Below, piece by piece: positions 24,285 through 32,918 of a stretch of DNA of 64,000 nucleotides (positions are counted from its first letter, which is position 1; the number at the start of each line of letters is the position of its first letter). The position numbers and the translations under genes were made by a program. The notes beneath the pieces were generated by a model. It was not told the origin of the DNA. It made no database searches and was given only the letters and a program-made list of their open reading frames with translations. This stretch comes from G965220075 sp965220075 (GTDB lineage: Bacteria; Chloroflexota; UBA11872), in assembly GCA_965220075.1 (NCBI GenBank), contig OZ244806.1, positions 2,294,001-2,358,000 of the forward strand, in the 5' to 3' direction.

Positions 24285-25969
24285 CGGGGAGGCAGAGTCG
24301 GCTGGACGGTGCCGAGCGACCTGGCTGCGGCCGTTATGGCGTCCGCCTGCGCCGCCATCTCCAGGTCCGCGCCCAGCTCGACAATGGTCGTGCGGCTCAC
24401 GAGCTCCGGGGGCCACGCGCGCCTCAAGCAAGGACCTAGCTCATCGTCAAGCGCCAGTACCCAGTGACCGCCGGTCCAGCGTCCGTTGACTTGTGGAAAA
24501 GGCGACAGACGGGTCACACCCACCGCGGTGCAACCGAGCCGGCCGGCCGCCATTCGCACGGCGGGAATAACCGGCCCCGCTGCCACGAGGGCGGGGCCGG
24601 GGTGCGGTCCCGGCCAGGCGCGAACACCCTCCGGCACGGCGGCGCTCGCGTCGGCGTCCAGGTCATCGGGCGCGGACGGCAACCTTACCAGCGTCCAACC
24701 GCCCGTCGCCCGGGCGCGCGCCAGCAGACCTTCGACGTCGGATACGGCCGCCGGCACGGTGACCGCGAGGCCCTCGACGGCGCAAGCGATGCGGAGGTCT
24801 ATCGGGTCGCGCACCAACCCTTCGTCCGCATGCACCAGCAACGTGACGGGAACCGGCTTAGCGGCGCACTCAGCCGCCACGGCGGACAGCGCCACCACCA
24901 GCCGCGAAGCGCGAACCGCGACCGTTGGCAACAGCCCCTGCGCGGCCACGCTGGCCGCAAACGCCACGGCGTGCGTCTCTCCCTGGGGAACCTCGAAATA
25001 GCGTTCCGGGAACTCTTCACCGACACGCGCCATGCGGGCGGCGCCGCTGGCGTCGGTCGTGAGGGCCACCACGCGATCGTCGCGGCGCATCGCCTCCCGC
25101 ACCGACGTCTCGGCCGCAGCAAGCCAATCGTAAGCGGGATGGCCTCGGCCGGACTGGCCGGCGGAACGCCGCCGCGCCAACGTGCGGCCGCTCTCGGCGG
25201 CTACGTGGATAACGACGGGGCGCCGCATCGCCACGGCCAGCGCGACGATCTCACACATGGCGCTGAGGTTGTGACCGTCAACCGGCCCGAGATAAATGAA
25301 CCCGAGCAACTCCTCCCACATCTCGGTGGGAACAAGCAACTCGCGGACGGAGTTCTTGAGCCGCCGCGCGACCTCCACGGCTTGCTCACCGGCCGGGATA
25401 CGGCCCAGCGCCTGCTCGATAGTAGCTTTGGCGTCCGCATAGCGGGCATGCCCGCGAATCCGCGCCAGGTAGCGGCCCATCACGCCGACGCCGCGGCCGC
25501 GCGCGGATTGCGCGTCGAGCAGTACAAGCACCAAGGGCAGCTGCAGGTGACCCGCGTGATTGACCGCCTCGAACGCGAGTCCGGTGCTCAAGCTCATGCC
25601 GTCGATCACGCACACGACGGGCTCGCGAGCGTTGCGTAACGTCTGCGCGGCCGCGGCGCCGACGGCGTCCGAAAGCGCCCTTCCGGGCGGCCCGTTGATC
25701 TGTGTGAGATCAACCGAACCATCCATCAGCATTGCGAAGGGACGGGCGTGATCGGCGCTGTCCCAGAACACATTGCCGGCCGGGTCGGACACGGCGCCTT
25801 GAATGGCGACGGCCAGCTCCACGGCGCCCAGCGCCGCACTGGCGCCGGGGGAACCATCACGAAGAATCGTCTCGCGCAGCCGCTCGGCTAGCTCGGCCGG
25901 GGCGGGCTGAAGGTTCGACTGTGGGGACGGGTCGTCGAGAACCGATGCCATTTGGTCAGCCACCCGCAC
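24281..25969 (-). CDS. Degenerate DXS-like (transketolase-fold) protein
   Basis: The protein (562 residues) is collinear with 1-deoxyxylulose-5-phosphate synthase: ALGAVELAVAIQGAV, a GDG-like CVIDGMSLSTGLAFEAVNHA, the hallmark FIYLGPVDGHNLSAM, the FPERYFEVPQGETHAVAFAAS pyrimidine-domain strand with Glu, and a transketolase C-terminal domain. Many catalytic positions are changed. The GHQAY region reads ADHARPF, the block containing GHSSTSIS is missing, the NDN metal site reads LDA, and the DRAGLVGxDG region is not recognisable. It is also shorter than the usual 620-640 residues. It may be a non-catalytic or re-purposed relative. GTG 25969 or ATG 25951 can start it. It overlaps the amidohydrolase gene by 4 bases. 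Confidence 0.8.
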   Translation of the reverse strand: MRVADQMASVLDDPSPQSNLQPAPAELAERLRETILRDGSPGASAALGAVELAVAIQGAVSDPAGNVFWDSADHARPFAMLMDGSVDLTQINGPPGRALSDAVGAAAAQTLRNAREPVVCVIDGMSLSTGLAFEAVNHAGHLQLPLVLVLLDAQSARGRGVGVMGRYLARIRGHARYADAKATIEQALGRIPAGEQAVEVARRLKNSVRELLVPTEMWEELLGFIYLGPVDGHNLSAMCEIVALAVAMRRPVVIHVAAESGRTLARRRSAGQSGRGHPAYDWLAAAETSVREAMRRDDRVVALTTDASGAARMARVGEEFPERYFEVPQGETHAVAFAASVAAQGLLPTVAVRASRLVVALSAVAAECAAKPVPVTLLVHADEGLVRDPIDLRIACAVEGLAVTVPAAVSDVEGLLARARATGGWTLVRLPSAPDDLDADASAAVPEGVRAWPGPHPGPALVAAGPVIPAVRMAAGRLGCTAVGVTRLSPFPQVNGRWTGGHWVLALDDELGPCLRRAWPPELVSRTTIVELGADLEMAAQADAITAAARSLGTVQPTLPPR

Positions 25970-26043
25970 GCCGGCGAGACGCTTCCGGGAGTACTCGCGC
26001 CGCTGTCCCGCCTACCTCACGCAGTCGACGGTCGCGAGGCAAT

Positions 26044-26049
26044 TATACT
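26044..26049 (+). promoter_or_regulatory. -10 element TATACT directly upstream of thpR (possible leaderless mRNA)
   Basis: TATACT lies 9 bases before the thpR ATG. A start point at the normal distance would fall at or within about 3 bases of the ATG. No Shine-Dalgarno sequence precedes the ATG, in keeping with a leaderless transcript. No clear -35 box is seen. Confidence 0.45.
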
Positions 26050-26058
26050 CTGGCCGCC

Positions 26059-26685
26059 ATGCGAGCATTCATCGCCGTCACCATCCCAGCAGAGTTGCGC
26101 GCGGCGCTGGCGGCCGAGGGGGCCGCGCTGGCGCGCCAGGCGCGCGACATCCGACCGGTGCCGGCCGACAGCCTGCATTTGACTCTGGCCTTCCTGGGCG
26201 AGACGCCGGCGCACATGGTGGACAGTCTTCGCTCGGGCATGGAAGCCGCGGCCGGGCGCCACCGCCCGTTTGCGATCGGGTTCGGTGGCGGCGGCACATT
26301 TCCCCGCCGCGGCGAGGCGCGTGTCGCGTGGGCCGGCATCACCGGCCAGCTTGACGTGATCGAGGCGTTGCAAGCCTCCGTCACGCGTGAAATGCGGGAG
26401 CTTGGGCTCCGCGTCGACAACCGCCCGTTCAGCGCTCACGTGACGCTGGCGCGCGTGAATCGCCGCGCCACGCCGTCGGCGCGGATTGCCATCTCCCGCC
26501 GCGCGGAGGGGCTGGAGCTGGATCGGCTGGGACAGTTCGCAGTCACCGCGATCACCCTGGTGGAAAGCGACCTGACGCCGGCCGGCGCGGTGTATCGCGA
26601 ATTGCTTCAGGTCGAGCTGGGCATCAGCGTTCAGACGGAAGGGCCTGGCCGGCGGTTCGGGCTCTTTGGCGCGCCGGGCGGCTGA
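26059..26685 (+). CDS. thpR: RNA 2',3'-cyclic phosphodiesterase (2'-5' RNA ligase family)
   Basis: ThpR/LigT proteins are 2H phosphoesterases that open 2',3'-cyclic phosphates on RNA ends. The N-terminus MRAFIAVTIPAEL is typical, and the two HxT motifs are present in SLHLTLAFLGETP and FSAHVTLARVNR, supplying the paired catalytic histidines. The length is 208 residues, slightly above the usual 180-190 because of a C-terminal tail. ATG 26059 is chosen for its match to the family start; an open frame continues upstream but lies antisense to the DXS-like gene. It is convergent with hyuB, only 26 bases apart. Confidence 0.93.
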   Translation: MRAFIAVTIPAELRAALAAEGAALARQARDIRPVPADSLHLTLAFLGETPAHMVDSLRSGMEAAAGRHRPFAIGFGGGGTFPRRGEARVAWAGITGQLDVIEALQASVTREMRELGLRVDNRPFSAHVTLARVNRRATPSARIAISRRAEGLELDRLGQFAVTAITLVESDLTPAGAVYRELLQVELGISVQTEGPGRRFGLFGAPGG

Positions 26686-26711
26686 CCAGGCCTATACGCC
26701 GCTCTGCGGAG

Positions 26712-28295
26712 TCAGCCCCAACCGCCGCCGCCCGGGGACTCCACGGCAACGGCGTCACCCGACTGCAGCTCCAAGGTCGCCTTGCCGGGCACGGTTCGCC
26801 AGCGTTTCCCCGACCGAACGCGGTTGCGCCCCTTGCGACCCGGCGACCCGCCGCGCAGCCCCCAGGGCGCGCAGACGCGGCGTTCCGACACGAAGGTGAC
26901 GGTGCACGGCGCCAGGAGCTCGAGCTCACGCCGCACCCCGTTGCCGCCTCGGTGTTTCCCACGCCCACCCGAGCCGGCGCGCAGCTCGTAGCGCAACGCC
27001 CGCAAGGGGTAGGAGATCTCAAGCGCCTCGATGGGCGTGTTGAGGGTGTTGGTCATCGCGACGTGAGTGCCGCTCGCGCCCGGCCGCCCGGGGCCGGCGC
27101 CGGCGCCTCCCGCAATCGTCTCGTAGTAGGTGAACGGCGAGTCGCGGCGCGGATCGTAGCCCCCGATCACGAGATTGTTCATGGTTCCCTGACTCGCGGC
27201 GGGCGTCACCTCCGGCACCGCCTTGGCGAGCGCGCCCCAAAGGACATCGACCACGCGCTGCGAGGTCTCCACGTTGCCGGCCGCCACGGCGTGGGGTCGC
27301 GGCGGATTGAGAACACATCCGGCCGGCACGTGAATCTCGACCGCACGAAAGGTGCCGTCGTTGGCCGGCACGTCCGCGCCTATCAGACAACGGACGACGT
27401 AGATCACGGCCGAGTGGGTGACCGCTTCGGGCGCGTTGAGCGCGCCTCGCACCGCGGGACCCGTGCCGCTGAAGTCCACGTGCAGCTGATCGCGTGCGGC
27501 CGTGACGGCTACGCGAATCGGCACTGGCGCGCCGCCAACGCCATCGTCATCCAGGTGGTCCTCGAACGCATACCTGCCTGGCGGTATGGCGCGCAGGCGC
27601 GCCCGCGCAAGGCGCTCGGCGTAGCTCAGCAGATCGTCGGCCATGCGGGTTAGCTCGGCGGCGCCGTAGCGCTCGGCGAACAGCGCCAGGCGCTCCTCGC
27701 CTACCTGGTGGGAAGCGAGTTGCGCTTCCAGGTCGCCGCGGCGTTCGACCGGCGTCCGCACGTTGCGGCAGATTATTTCGACGAGCTGCTCATCGCGCCG
27801 TCCCCCCTCCACCAGCAGCGTTGGCGGGATCACCAGGCCCTCGTGATATATCTCGGTCGAGATCGGCATCGAACCAGGGCTGATTCCGCCGACATCGGCA
27901 TGGTGCGCGCGTGTGGCCACCCAGCCCCACGGCGCGCGACGCACGCCCCGGCCCGTGAACACCGGCGAGACCGTGGTGATGTCGGGCAGGTGGGTACCGC
28001 CGAGATAGGGATCATTGACGATCACGACGTCGCCCTGAGCGGGCCGCTGGCCGGCGTAGAGCTCTATCGCGGCGCGCACGGACATCGGCATCGAACCCAG
28101 GTGAACCGGCACGTGGGCGGCCTGCGCGACCATGCGCCCCGAGCGATCGAAGACCGCGCAGGAGTAGTCGCGCCGCTCCTTGATGTTTGGGGAATACGCG
28201 CTGCGCTGGACCGTGACGCCCATCTCCTCGGCGACCGAAGCGAAAAGGTGTCGAAAGACTTCCAGCTCGAAATGCCTGGCGCGCTGTGTGGACAT
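26712..28295 (-). CDS. Hydantoinase B/5-oxoprolinase-type subunit (N-methylhydantoinase B-like)
   Basis: HyuB-type proteins pair with HyuA in ATP-dependent hydrolysis of hydantoins, N-methylhydantoin, acetone-type carboxylation or 5-oxoproline. The 527-residue protein shows VAEEMGVTVQRSAYSPNIKE, RDYSCAVFDRSGRMVAQAA, VPVHLGSM, VIVNDPYLGGTHLPDIT, HHADVGGISPGSMP, an NxxxTxP-like C-terminal half (TNTLNTPIEALEISYPLR) and the usual end SPGGGGWG. ATG 28295 starts the family-conserved region. No HyuA-type gene lies on either side, so the partner must be elsewhere or the protein works alone. The exact substrate is unknown. Confidence 0.88.
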   Translation of the reverse strand: MSTQRARHFELEVFRHLFASVAEEMGVTVQRSAYSPNIKERRDYSCAVFDRSGRMVAQAAHVPVHLGSMPMSVRAAIELYAGQRPAQGDVVIVNDPYLGGTHLPDITTVSPVFTGRGVRRAPWGWVATRAHHADVGGISPGSMPISTEIYHEGLVIPPTLLVEGGRRDEQLVEIICRNVRTPVERRGDLEAQLASHQVGEERLALFAERYGAAELTRMADDLLSYAERLARARLRAIPPGRYAFEDHLDDDGVGGAPVPIRVAVTAARDQLHVDFSGTGPAVRGALNAPEAVTHSAVIYVVRCLIGADVPANDGTFRAVEIHVPAGCVLNPPRPHAVAAGNVETSQRVVDVLWGALAKAVPEVTPAASQGTMNNLVIGGYDPRRDSPFTYYETIAGGAGAGPGRPGASGTHVAMTNTLNTPIEALEISYPLRALRYELRAGSGGRGKHRGGNGVRRELELLAPCTVTFVSERRVCAPWGLRGGSPGRKGRNRVRSGKRWRTVPGKATLELQSGDAVAVESPGGGGWG

Positions 28296-28355
28296 TCGCC
28301 GACGGCCCTCAGGATGACCCGATGCGCGGATCAAACCGTACCAGAAGGCCGGTTG

Positions 28356-28361
28356 TATACT
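28356..28361 (+). promoter_or_regulatory. -10 element TATACT upstream of the 28400 gene
   Basis: TATACT in the divergent gap between the hyuB-like gene and the 28400 gene, 38 bases before the ATG. A TG dinucleotide sits immediately before it. No convincing -35 box. Confidence 0.4.
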
Positions 28362-28399
28362 GCCTTTAAGGAGCCTAAGCGCCTGAGGGATAGGCGGCT

Positions 28400-28840
28400 A
28401 TGCCCGAGAAGTGGCAGGACGAAGTTCGCGAGATTCTGCAGCGGGCCGACCGCGTCGACCCGCGCTCGCGGCGGCCGGACCAGACGCCCAACGCTTCGCC
28501 GGATCCCGCGCGGGGGGCAAATCCGCTCAACTGGTTGAGCGGGCTGGGCGATTGGACCCGCCGCCGGCTTTCCTCGACTAACGAGATGCTCGTGACAGCG
28601 GCCTCGCTGGTCGTGATTGCCCTCATTCTGTCCGTGGTTCTGCGCCAGATCGCCGCGGTTCTTGCGATCGTGGGCGCCGGCTTGTTCGCGGTGGCGTTCC
28701 TACGCGCCGTGCTGGAGCGGCGCGGAACGCGCCAGGGCGGCTCGGCGGCTTCCACGATGTGGCGCGGTCAGGTGATCGACCTTCGCGCCGACCAGTCGAC
28801 CCTCGGCGAGCGCTTCCGCTCGCTGTGGCGGCGACGCTGA
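28400..28840 (+). CDS. Small membrane protein of unknown function
   Basis: I do not recognise a family. The 146-residue protein starts with a charged segment (PEKWQDEVREILQRADRV), then a Pro/Asn-rich linker. Two hydrophobic stretches follow, about residues 62-81 (MLVTAASLVVIALILSVVL) and 84-100, separated by only a few residues, which looks like a tight membrane hairpin. The tail is basic, has MWRGQVIDLRAD and ends in RSLWRRR. The charge pattern suggests both ends in the cytoplasm. ATG 28400 follows GAGGGATAGGCGGCT. A TATACT box lies upstream. Its plus-strand neighbour yhaM is 164 bases on. Confidence 0.7.
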   Translation: MPEKWQDEVREILQRADRVDPRSRRPDQTPNASPDPARGANPLNWLSGLGDWTRRRLSSTNEMLVTAASLVVIALILSVVLRQIAAVLAIVGAGLFAVAFLRAVLERRGTRQGGSAASTMWRGQVIDLRADQSTLGERFRSLWRRR

Positions 28841-29004
28841 AATCCTTCGCCGCAAGCCCGTTCCCGCAATACCAGCGCTAGCGCCTGAAGCGGCCGCATA
28901 CTCGCCGCACCGGCGCGGCAAGATCGCCGACGGGAAGTCACGCGGCCAGTCCTGATACCGGCTACGATAGCCCCGCTCTCACACCCCCGGGTTCGTCTCG
29001 CCAC

Positions 29005-29997
29005 ATGAGTGTCGCCGACGTAAGGCGCGGCCAAACCATTGACGCAACGTTTGTGGTGGCAGACTGCGAGACGCGGACGACAAGGGGCGGCGATCCGTTT
29101 CTGCGGCTGACGCTGCGGGACGCCTCGGGCAACTCGATAGACGCACGCTATTTCGGGGTTCCAACGGAGGTCGCGGCCGAGGTCGAGGCCGGCGCCACCT
29201 ATGACGTTCGAGGCCAGGGCGACGAGTGGCAGGGCCGGCGGCAGATCAAGGTCAGCGAGATGCACCGGACCGAGGAGCAGTGGGACGCCACCGCGCTGCT
29301 TCCCCAGAGTGAGAAGTCGTCCGAGCAGCTACAGAGCGTGATCGAAGCGGCGGCCGCCAACATCCGCGATGCGGAGATCCGCGCGGTCGTGGAGGCGCTG
29401 CTCGAGGACGATCGAATCGCCGAGCGCTTTTCCAAGTGGCCGGCCGCCAAGACGCGCCACCACGCCTGGATCGGCGGTCTGGCCGAGCACGTGGGCGAGA
29501 TGCTGGCGATTGCGGAGCGGGTTGCGGAGGTGTTCCCGTCCCTCAACAGGGATCTCCTGACGGCCGGCGTGATCGCGCACGACATAGGCAAGATCCTGGA
29601 ACTCGACCTCACCGCTGACATCAGCTACTCGAACGCCGGCAATCTGGAAGGCCACATGGTTCAGGGGACGCGCCTGCTGGATGACGCGCTGACGGCCACC
29701 GGATGCAGTGAGGAAACCGCGATGCTGCTGCGCCATCTCGTGCTCAGCCACCAGGGAACGCGCGAGTTCGCGGCGGTCGTGGAGCCGATGACCGCCGAAG
29801 CCATAGCCCTGCACTACATCGACCAGCTGTCATCACAGGTGCGGCCGGCGCTCGAAGACCTGGCGGCGGCGCGCCGGCGCGGTACTAAGAGCGCCACTTT
29901 TCGCGGCCCAACCAGCATGCGGACGCTCTACGCTCCGAGCGGCGAGAGCACCGGCCGCTCGGAACCCCTGGACGCTTTGGGCGACTTGCCCTTCTAA
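29005..29997 (+). CDS. YhaM-type 3'-5' exoribonuclease (OB fold plus HD domain)
   Basis: YhaM-family nucleases trim RNA and single-stranded DNA from the 3' end using an HD metal site. Residues 5-95 form an OB-like nucleic-acid-binding domain (GDPFLRLTLRDASGNSIDAR, YDVRGQGDEWQGRRQIKVSE). The HD domain follows with KWPAAKTRHHAWIGGLAEHV, LLTAGVIAHDIGKILEL carrying the HD pair, GNLEGHMVQGTRLLDDAL and RHLVLSHQG. The 330-residue length is close to the usual 315. Its stop codon interlocks with the stop of the convergent valS gene (29994-29997), so no terminator can lie between them. Confidence 0.9.
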   Translation: MSVADVRRGQTIDATFVVADCETRTTRGGDPFLRLTLRDASGNSIDARYFGVPTEVAAEVEAGATYDVRGQGDEWQGRRQIKVSEMHRTEEQWDATALLPQSEKSSEQLQSVIEAAAANIRDAEIRAVVEALLEDDRIAERFSKWPAAKTRHHAWIGGLAEHVGEMLAIAERVAEVFPSLNRDLLTAGVIAHDIGKILELDLTADISYSNAGNLEGHMVQGTRLLDDALTATGCSEETAMLLRHLVLSHQGTREFAAVVEPMTAEAIALHYIDQLSSQVRPALEDLAAARRRGTKSATFRGPTSMRTLYAPSGESTGRSEPLDALGDLPF

Positions 29998-32663
29998 AGC
30001 GCCGCCAAACGCTCCTCGATCTGCCCGATTGTCTCGGTAATCGCTCTCGATTTGTCCCGTTCCCTGGCCACCACGGCGGCGGGCGCCTTTGCCACGAAGT
30101 TGGGATTGTCGAGAAGCGCTTGAGCTCGCGCGAGCTCGGATCGCGCGGATTCGAGCTCGCTGGCGAGCCGGTCGCGCTCGGCCGTGACGTCCACCATCCC
30201 CGCCAGCGGCAGGACGATTTCCACGCCGCCCGCTCGGATCGTGAGGGCTTCCTCGGTCGGCGCGGCGCCCGGTGCGTGAAAGGTCAATGGGTCCACGCGC
30301 GCAAGCCGCCGGATGAACGCGCTCTCAGCCTCGAGGTGCGAGGCGCCGTCACGAGCCACCACACGGGCTTCGATCATGCGGCCGGGAGCGGCGCCGGCCT
30401 CGCGGCGGACGTTTCGAACCGCCTGCACGATCTCGATGAGAGCCTGCACCGTGGAAATGGCCTGCTCGTCGGGCGCCCCCACCGGGTCGGCGATCGGCGT
30501 GACGATCAAGTGCTCCGGCCCGCCCGGCGCGCCGCCCGCGGCTCGGAAGTGATGCCAGATCTCCTCAGTCACGTACGGCATGAACGGGTGCAGCAGCCGC
30601 AGCGAGCCGTCGAGCACCTGCGTAAGCGTCGCGGCGACACGCCGCACCTCCCGATCACTGCCCCCGTAAAGCCGGATCTTGGCCGCTTCCACATACCAGT
30701 CGAAGAACTCACTCCACAGAAAGTCGTGCAGGGCGCGTCCGGCCTCGCCGAATTGAAAGCTCTCCATGCAGCGAACGACGTGAGCGTGCACCTGGCCGAA
30801 CCGACTGGTGATCCAGCGATCCACCAAGCTCGGCGGCGCCATTGGTGCGCCGGCGTGCGGCGCACGCTCGCGGGCGCCGATCACGAATTTGGCGCCATTC
30901 CACAGCTTGTTGGCGAAGCGTCCGCTGGCTTCGAGTCGCTTGAAGTCCAGCCGGACGTCGGCGCCGGCGGCGCCGGCCATGAGAATCATGAAGCGGTAGG
31001 CGTCCGACCCGTACTTTTCTAGGAGGCCGGCCGGGTTGTCGCCCGGGCGCGGCTTGGAGCTGCTGACTTTGCTGCCGTCGAGGTGCCGCATGATGCCGTT
31101 GAGATAGACGGCCCGGAACGGCACGTCGCCGGTGAACTCCAGTCCGAGCATCACCATGCGGGCCACCCAAAAGAACAGGATGTCGTAGCCCGTTTCCAGC
31201 ACACTGGTTGGATAGAAGCGGCGCAGGTCCTCAGTGTCGGCGGGCCATCCGAGCGTCGAGAACGGCCACAGGCCAGAGCTGAACCACGTGTCCAGCACGT
31301 CTGGATCCTGCTCGATGCGCGCACCGCCGCAGGAACTGCATTCAGTAGGGTCCTCGCGCTCCACCAGGACCGCATCGCAATCCCGGCAATACCAGACGGG
31401 GATGCGGTGCCCGAGCCAAAGCTGCCGCGAGACGCACCAGGGCTGGATCTCGTCCATCCAACGCAGGAACTCCCGCTTGAAACGATTTGGGTAGAACCTG
31501 ATCCGGTCCGCGCGCACCGCGGCCGCGGCGCGCTCCGCCATGGGTTTTACGTTGACGAACCACTGCTCGGAAACAAGCGGCTCCACCACGGTTCCGTCAC
31601 GCGAGCAGTGGCCGAGCGAATGCACGTGCGGCGCCGCGTGCGAGACGAGGCCTTCAGACTCCAGATACTCGAGGTAGGCCGCCCGCGCCTCGAAACGGTC
31701 CCGACCCTGCCAGCGGCCCGCGTTGCGGTTGAGTGTCCCGTCGGTCTCCATAATATTCACCGTCGGCAGGCCATGCCGCTGCCCGATGGCCCAGTCGTTG
31801 GGATCGTGGCCGGGCGTGACCTTGACGGCGCCGGTGCCGAATTCGGGGTCGACGAGCGCGTCCGCGATGACGGGAATCTCGCGGCCAATGCCCGGGACCA
31901 GAGCGAGCTCGCCCACCAGGCTTTGGTAGCGGTCATCGTCCGGATGCACCGCAATAGCGGTGTCGCCGAGCATGGTCTCCGGACGCGTGGTGGCAACGGT
32001 CAATTGCGCGCCCGACTTGAGCGGGTAACAGATGTGCCATAGGCGCCCTTCGACGTCCTCGTGCTCTACCTCCAGGTCACTGATCGCCGACTGGTCGGCG
32101 GGGCACCAGTTGACCATGTACGACCCGCGGTAGACCAGGCCTTTGGCATGCAGACGAACGAATGCCTCACGCACGGCCAGCGAGAGGTCCTCGTCCAGGG
32201 TGAAGCGTTCACGAGTCCAGTCCAGCGACGCTCCCAAACGACGCAGCTGCCCGTTTATGGCCGGCCCGACTTCCTCTTTCCAACGCCAGAAGCGCTCGAC
32301 GAACGCTTCGCGCCCGATCGCATGCCGCGAGGTCCCCTCCGCCGCCAGGATCCTCTCAAGCACGTTCTGCGTGGCTATGGCCGCATGGTCCGTGCCCGGA
32401 ATCCACAAGGCCGCGTGCCCGCGCATGCGGCGCCACCGGATCATGAGGTCCTGGTACGCCACGAACATCACGTGGCCGTTGTGCAGCTCGCCGGTTATGT
32501 TGGGCGGCGGGATAGCGACTACGAACGGATCGCGCGCGGCGTCCTCGGCCGGCTGAAAGTAGCCGTGCTCGTTCCAGACGCGGTACCAGCGGGCTTCCAC
32601 CCGAGCGTGGTCGTGCTGACCCCGCATAGCGTCGAGCACCGACGTTCCGCGGGCACTGCTCAT
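29994..32663 (-). CDS. valS: Valyl-tRNA synthetase
   Basis: ValRS charges tRNA-Val. HIGH-type motif: PPPNITGELHNGHVMF, preceded by VEARWYRVWNEHGYF. The editing domain contains ATTRPETMLGDTAIAVHPDD and GTGAVKVTPGHDPNDW. WCVSRQLWLGHRIPVWYC and CSSCG zinc-like cysteines follow. The second signature reads KVSSSKPRPGDNP where KMSKS is expected, so the usual second Lys is Ser. The anticodon-binding domain and a C-terminal coiled coil (VTAERDRLASELESARSELA) are present. ATG 32663 gives 889 residues; an upstream extension of about 100 residues is Arg/Pro-rich and covers the divergent promoter region. Confidence 0.95.
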   Translation of the reverse strand: MSSARGTSVLDAMRGQHDHARVEARWYRVWNEHGYFQPAEDAARDPFVVAIPPPNITGELHNGHVMFVAYQDLMIRWRRMRGHAALWIPGTDHAAIATQNVLERILAAEGTSRHAIGREAFVERFWRWKEEVGPAINGQLRRLGASLDWTRERFTLDEDLSLAVREAFVRLHAKGLVYRGSYMVNWCPADQSAISDLEVEHEDVEGRLWHICYPLKSGAQLTVATTRPETMLGDTAIAVHPDDDRYQSLVGELALVPGIGREIPVIADALVDPEFGTGAVKVTPGHDPNDWAIGQRHGLPTVNIMETDGTLNRNAGRWQGRDRFEARAAYLEYLESEGLVSHAAPHVHSLGHCSRDGTVVEPLVSEQWFVNVKPMAERAAAAVRADRIRFYPNRFKREFLRWMDEIQPWCVSRQLWLGHRIPVWYCRDCDAVLVEREDPTECSSCGGARIEQDPDVLDTWFSSGLWPFSTLGWPADTEDLRRFYPTSVLETGYDILFFWVARMVMLGLEFTGDVPFRAVYLNGIMRHLDGSKVSSSKPRPGDNPAGLLEKYGSDAYRFMILMAGAAGADVRLDFKRLEASGRFANKLWNGAKFVIGARERAPHAGAPMAPPSLVDRWITSRFGQVHAHVVRCMESFQFGEAGRALHDFLWSEFFDWYVEAAKIRLYGGSDREVRRVAATLTQVLDGSLRLLHPFMPYVTEEIWHHFRAAGGAPGGPEHLIVTPIADPVGAPDEQAISTVQALIEIVQAVRNVRREAGAAPGRMIEARVVARDGASHLEAESAFIRRLARVDPLTFHAPGAAPTEEALTIRAGGVEIVLPLAGMVDVTAERDRLASELESARSELARAQALLDNPNFVAKAPAAVVARERDKSRAITETIGQIEERLAAL

Positions 32664-32846
32664 CGCTGCACGTATTCCTTTCGAAGTCGGGCGCTGCGTG
32701 CGCCGGTTGTCCAGACCGGGACCCAAGCGGACGCTTGCAAGCGACATCCGGCGCGTACCGCTCATGTTAGGCCCGTGATCGGCTGGCAGCACGCGCACGC
32801 GAGCGTCCCGACCCGCAAGAGTCGGAGACCCTCGAGCCATTTTGCC

Positions 32847-32875
32847 TTGACCGCGATTTGGGACTTGACAATAAT
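32847..32875 (+). promoter_or_regulatory. Promoter for pyrE-dacA
   Basis: TTGACC (32847-32852), exact 17-base spacer, AATAAT (32870-32875): five of six consensus bases in each box. It sits in the divergent valS-pyrE gap about 44 bases before the chosen pyrE start. This is among the best sigma-70-like promoters in the window. Confidence 0.65.
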
Positions 32876-32918
32876 CCTTCGTGCGCGATTCGCCGGGGGG
32901 CGTTGGCGGGCGCGCGGA

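Noticed and set aside
32664..32846. Possible T-box leader of valS
   Set aside because: No T-box consensus (AGGGTGGNACCGCG-like) or specifier stem was seen in the short leader.
32061..32918. In-frame upstream extension of pyrE
   Set aside because: It lies antisense to valS and covers the promoter; conserved PyrE sequence begins only after 32919.
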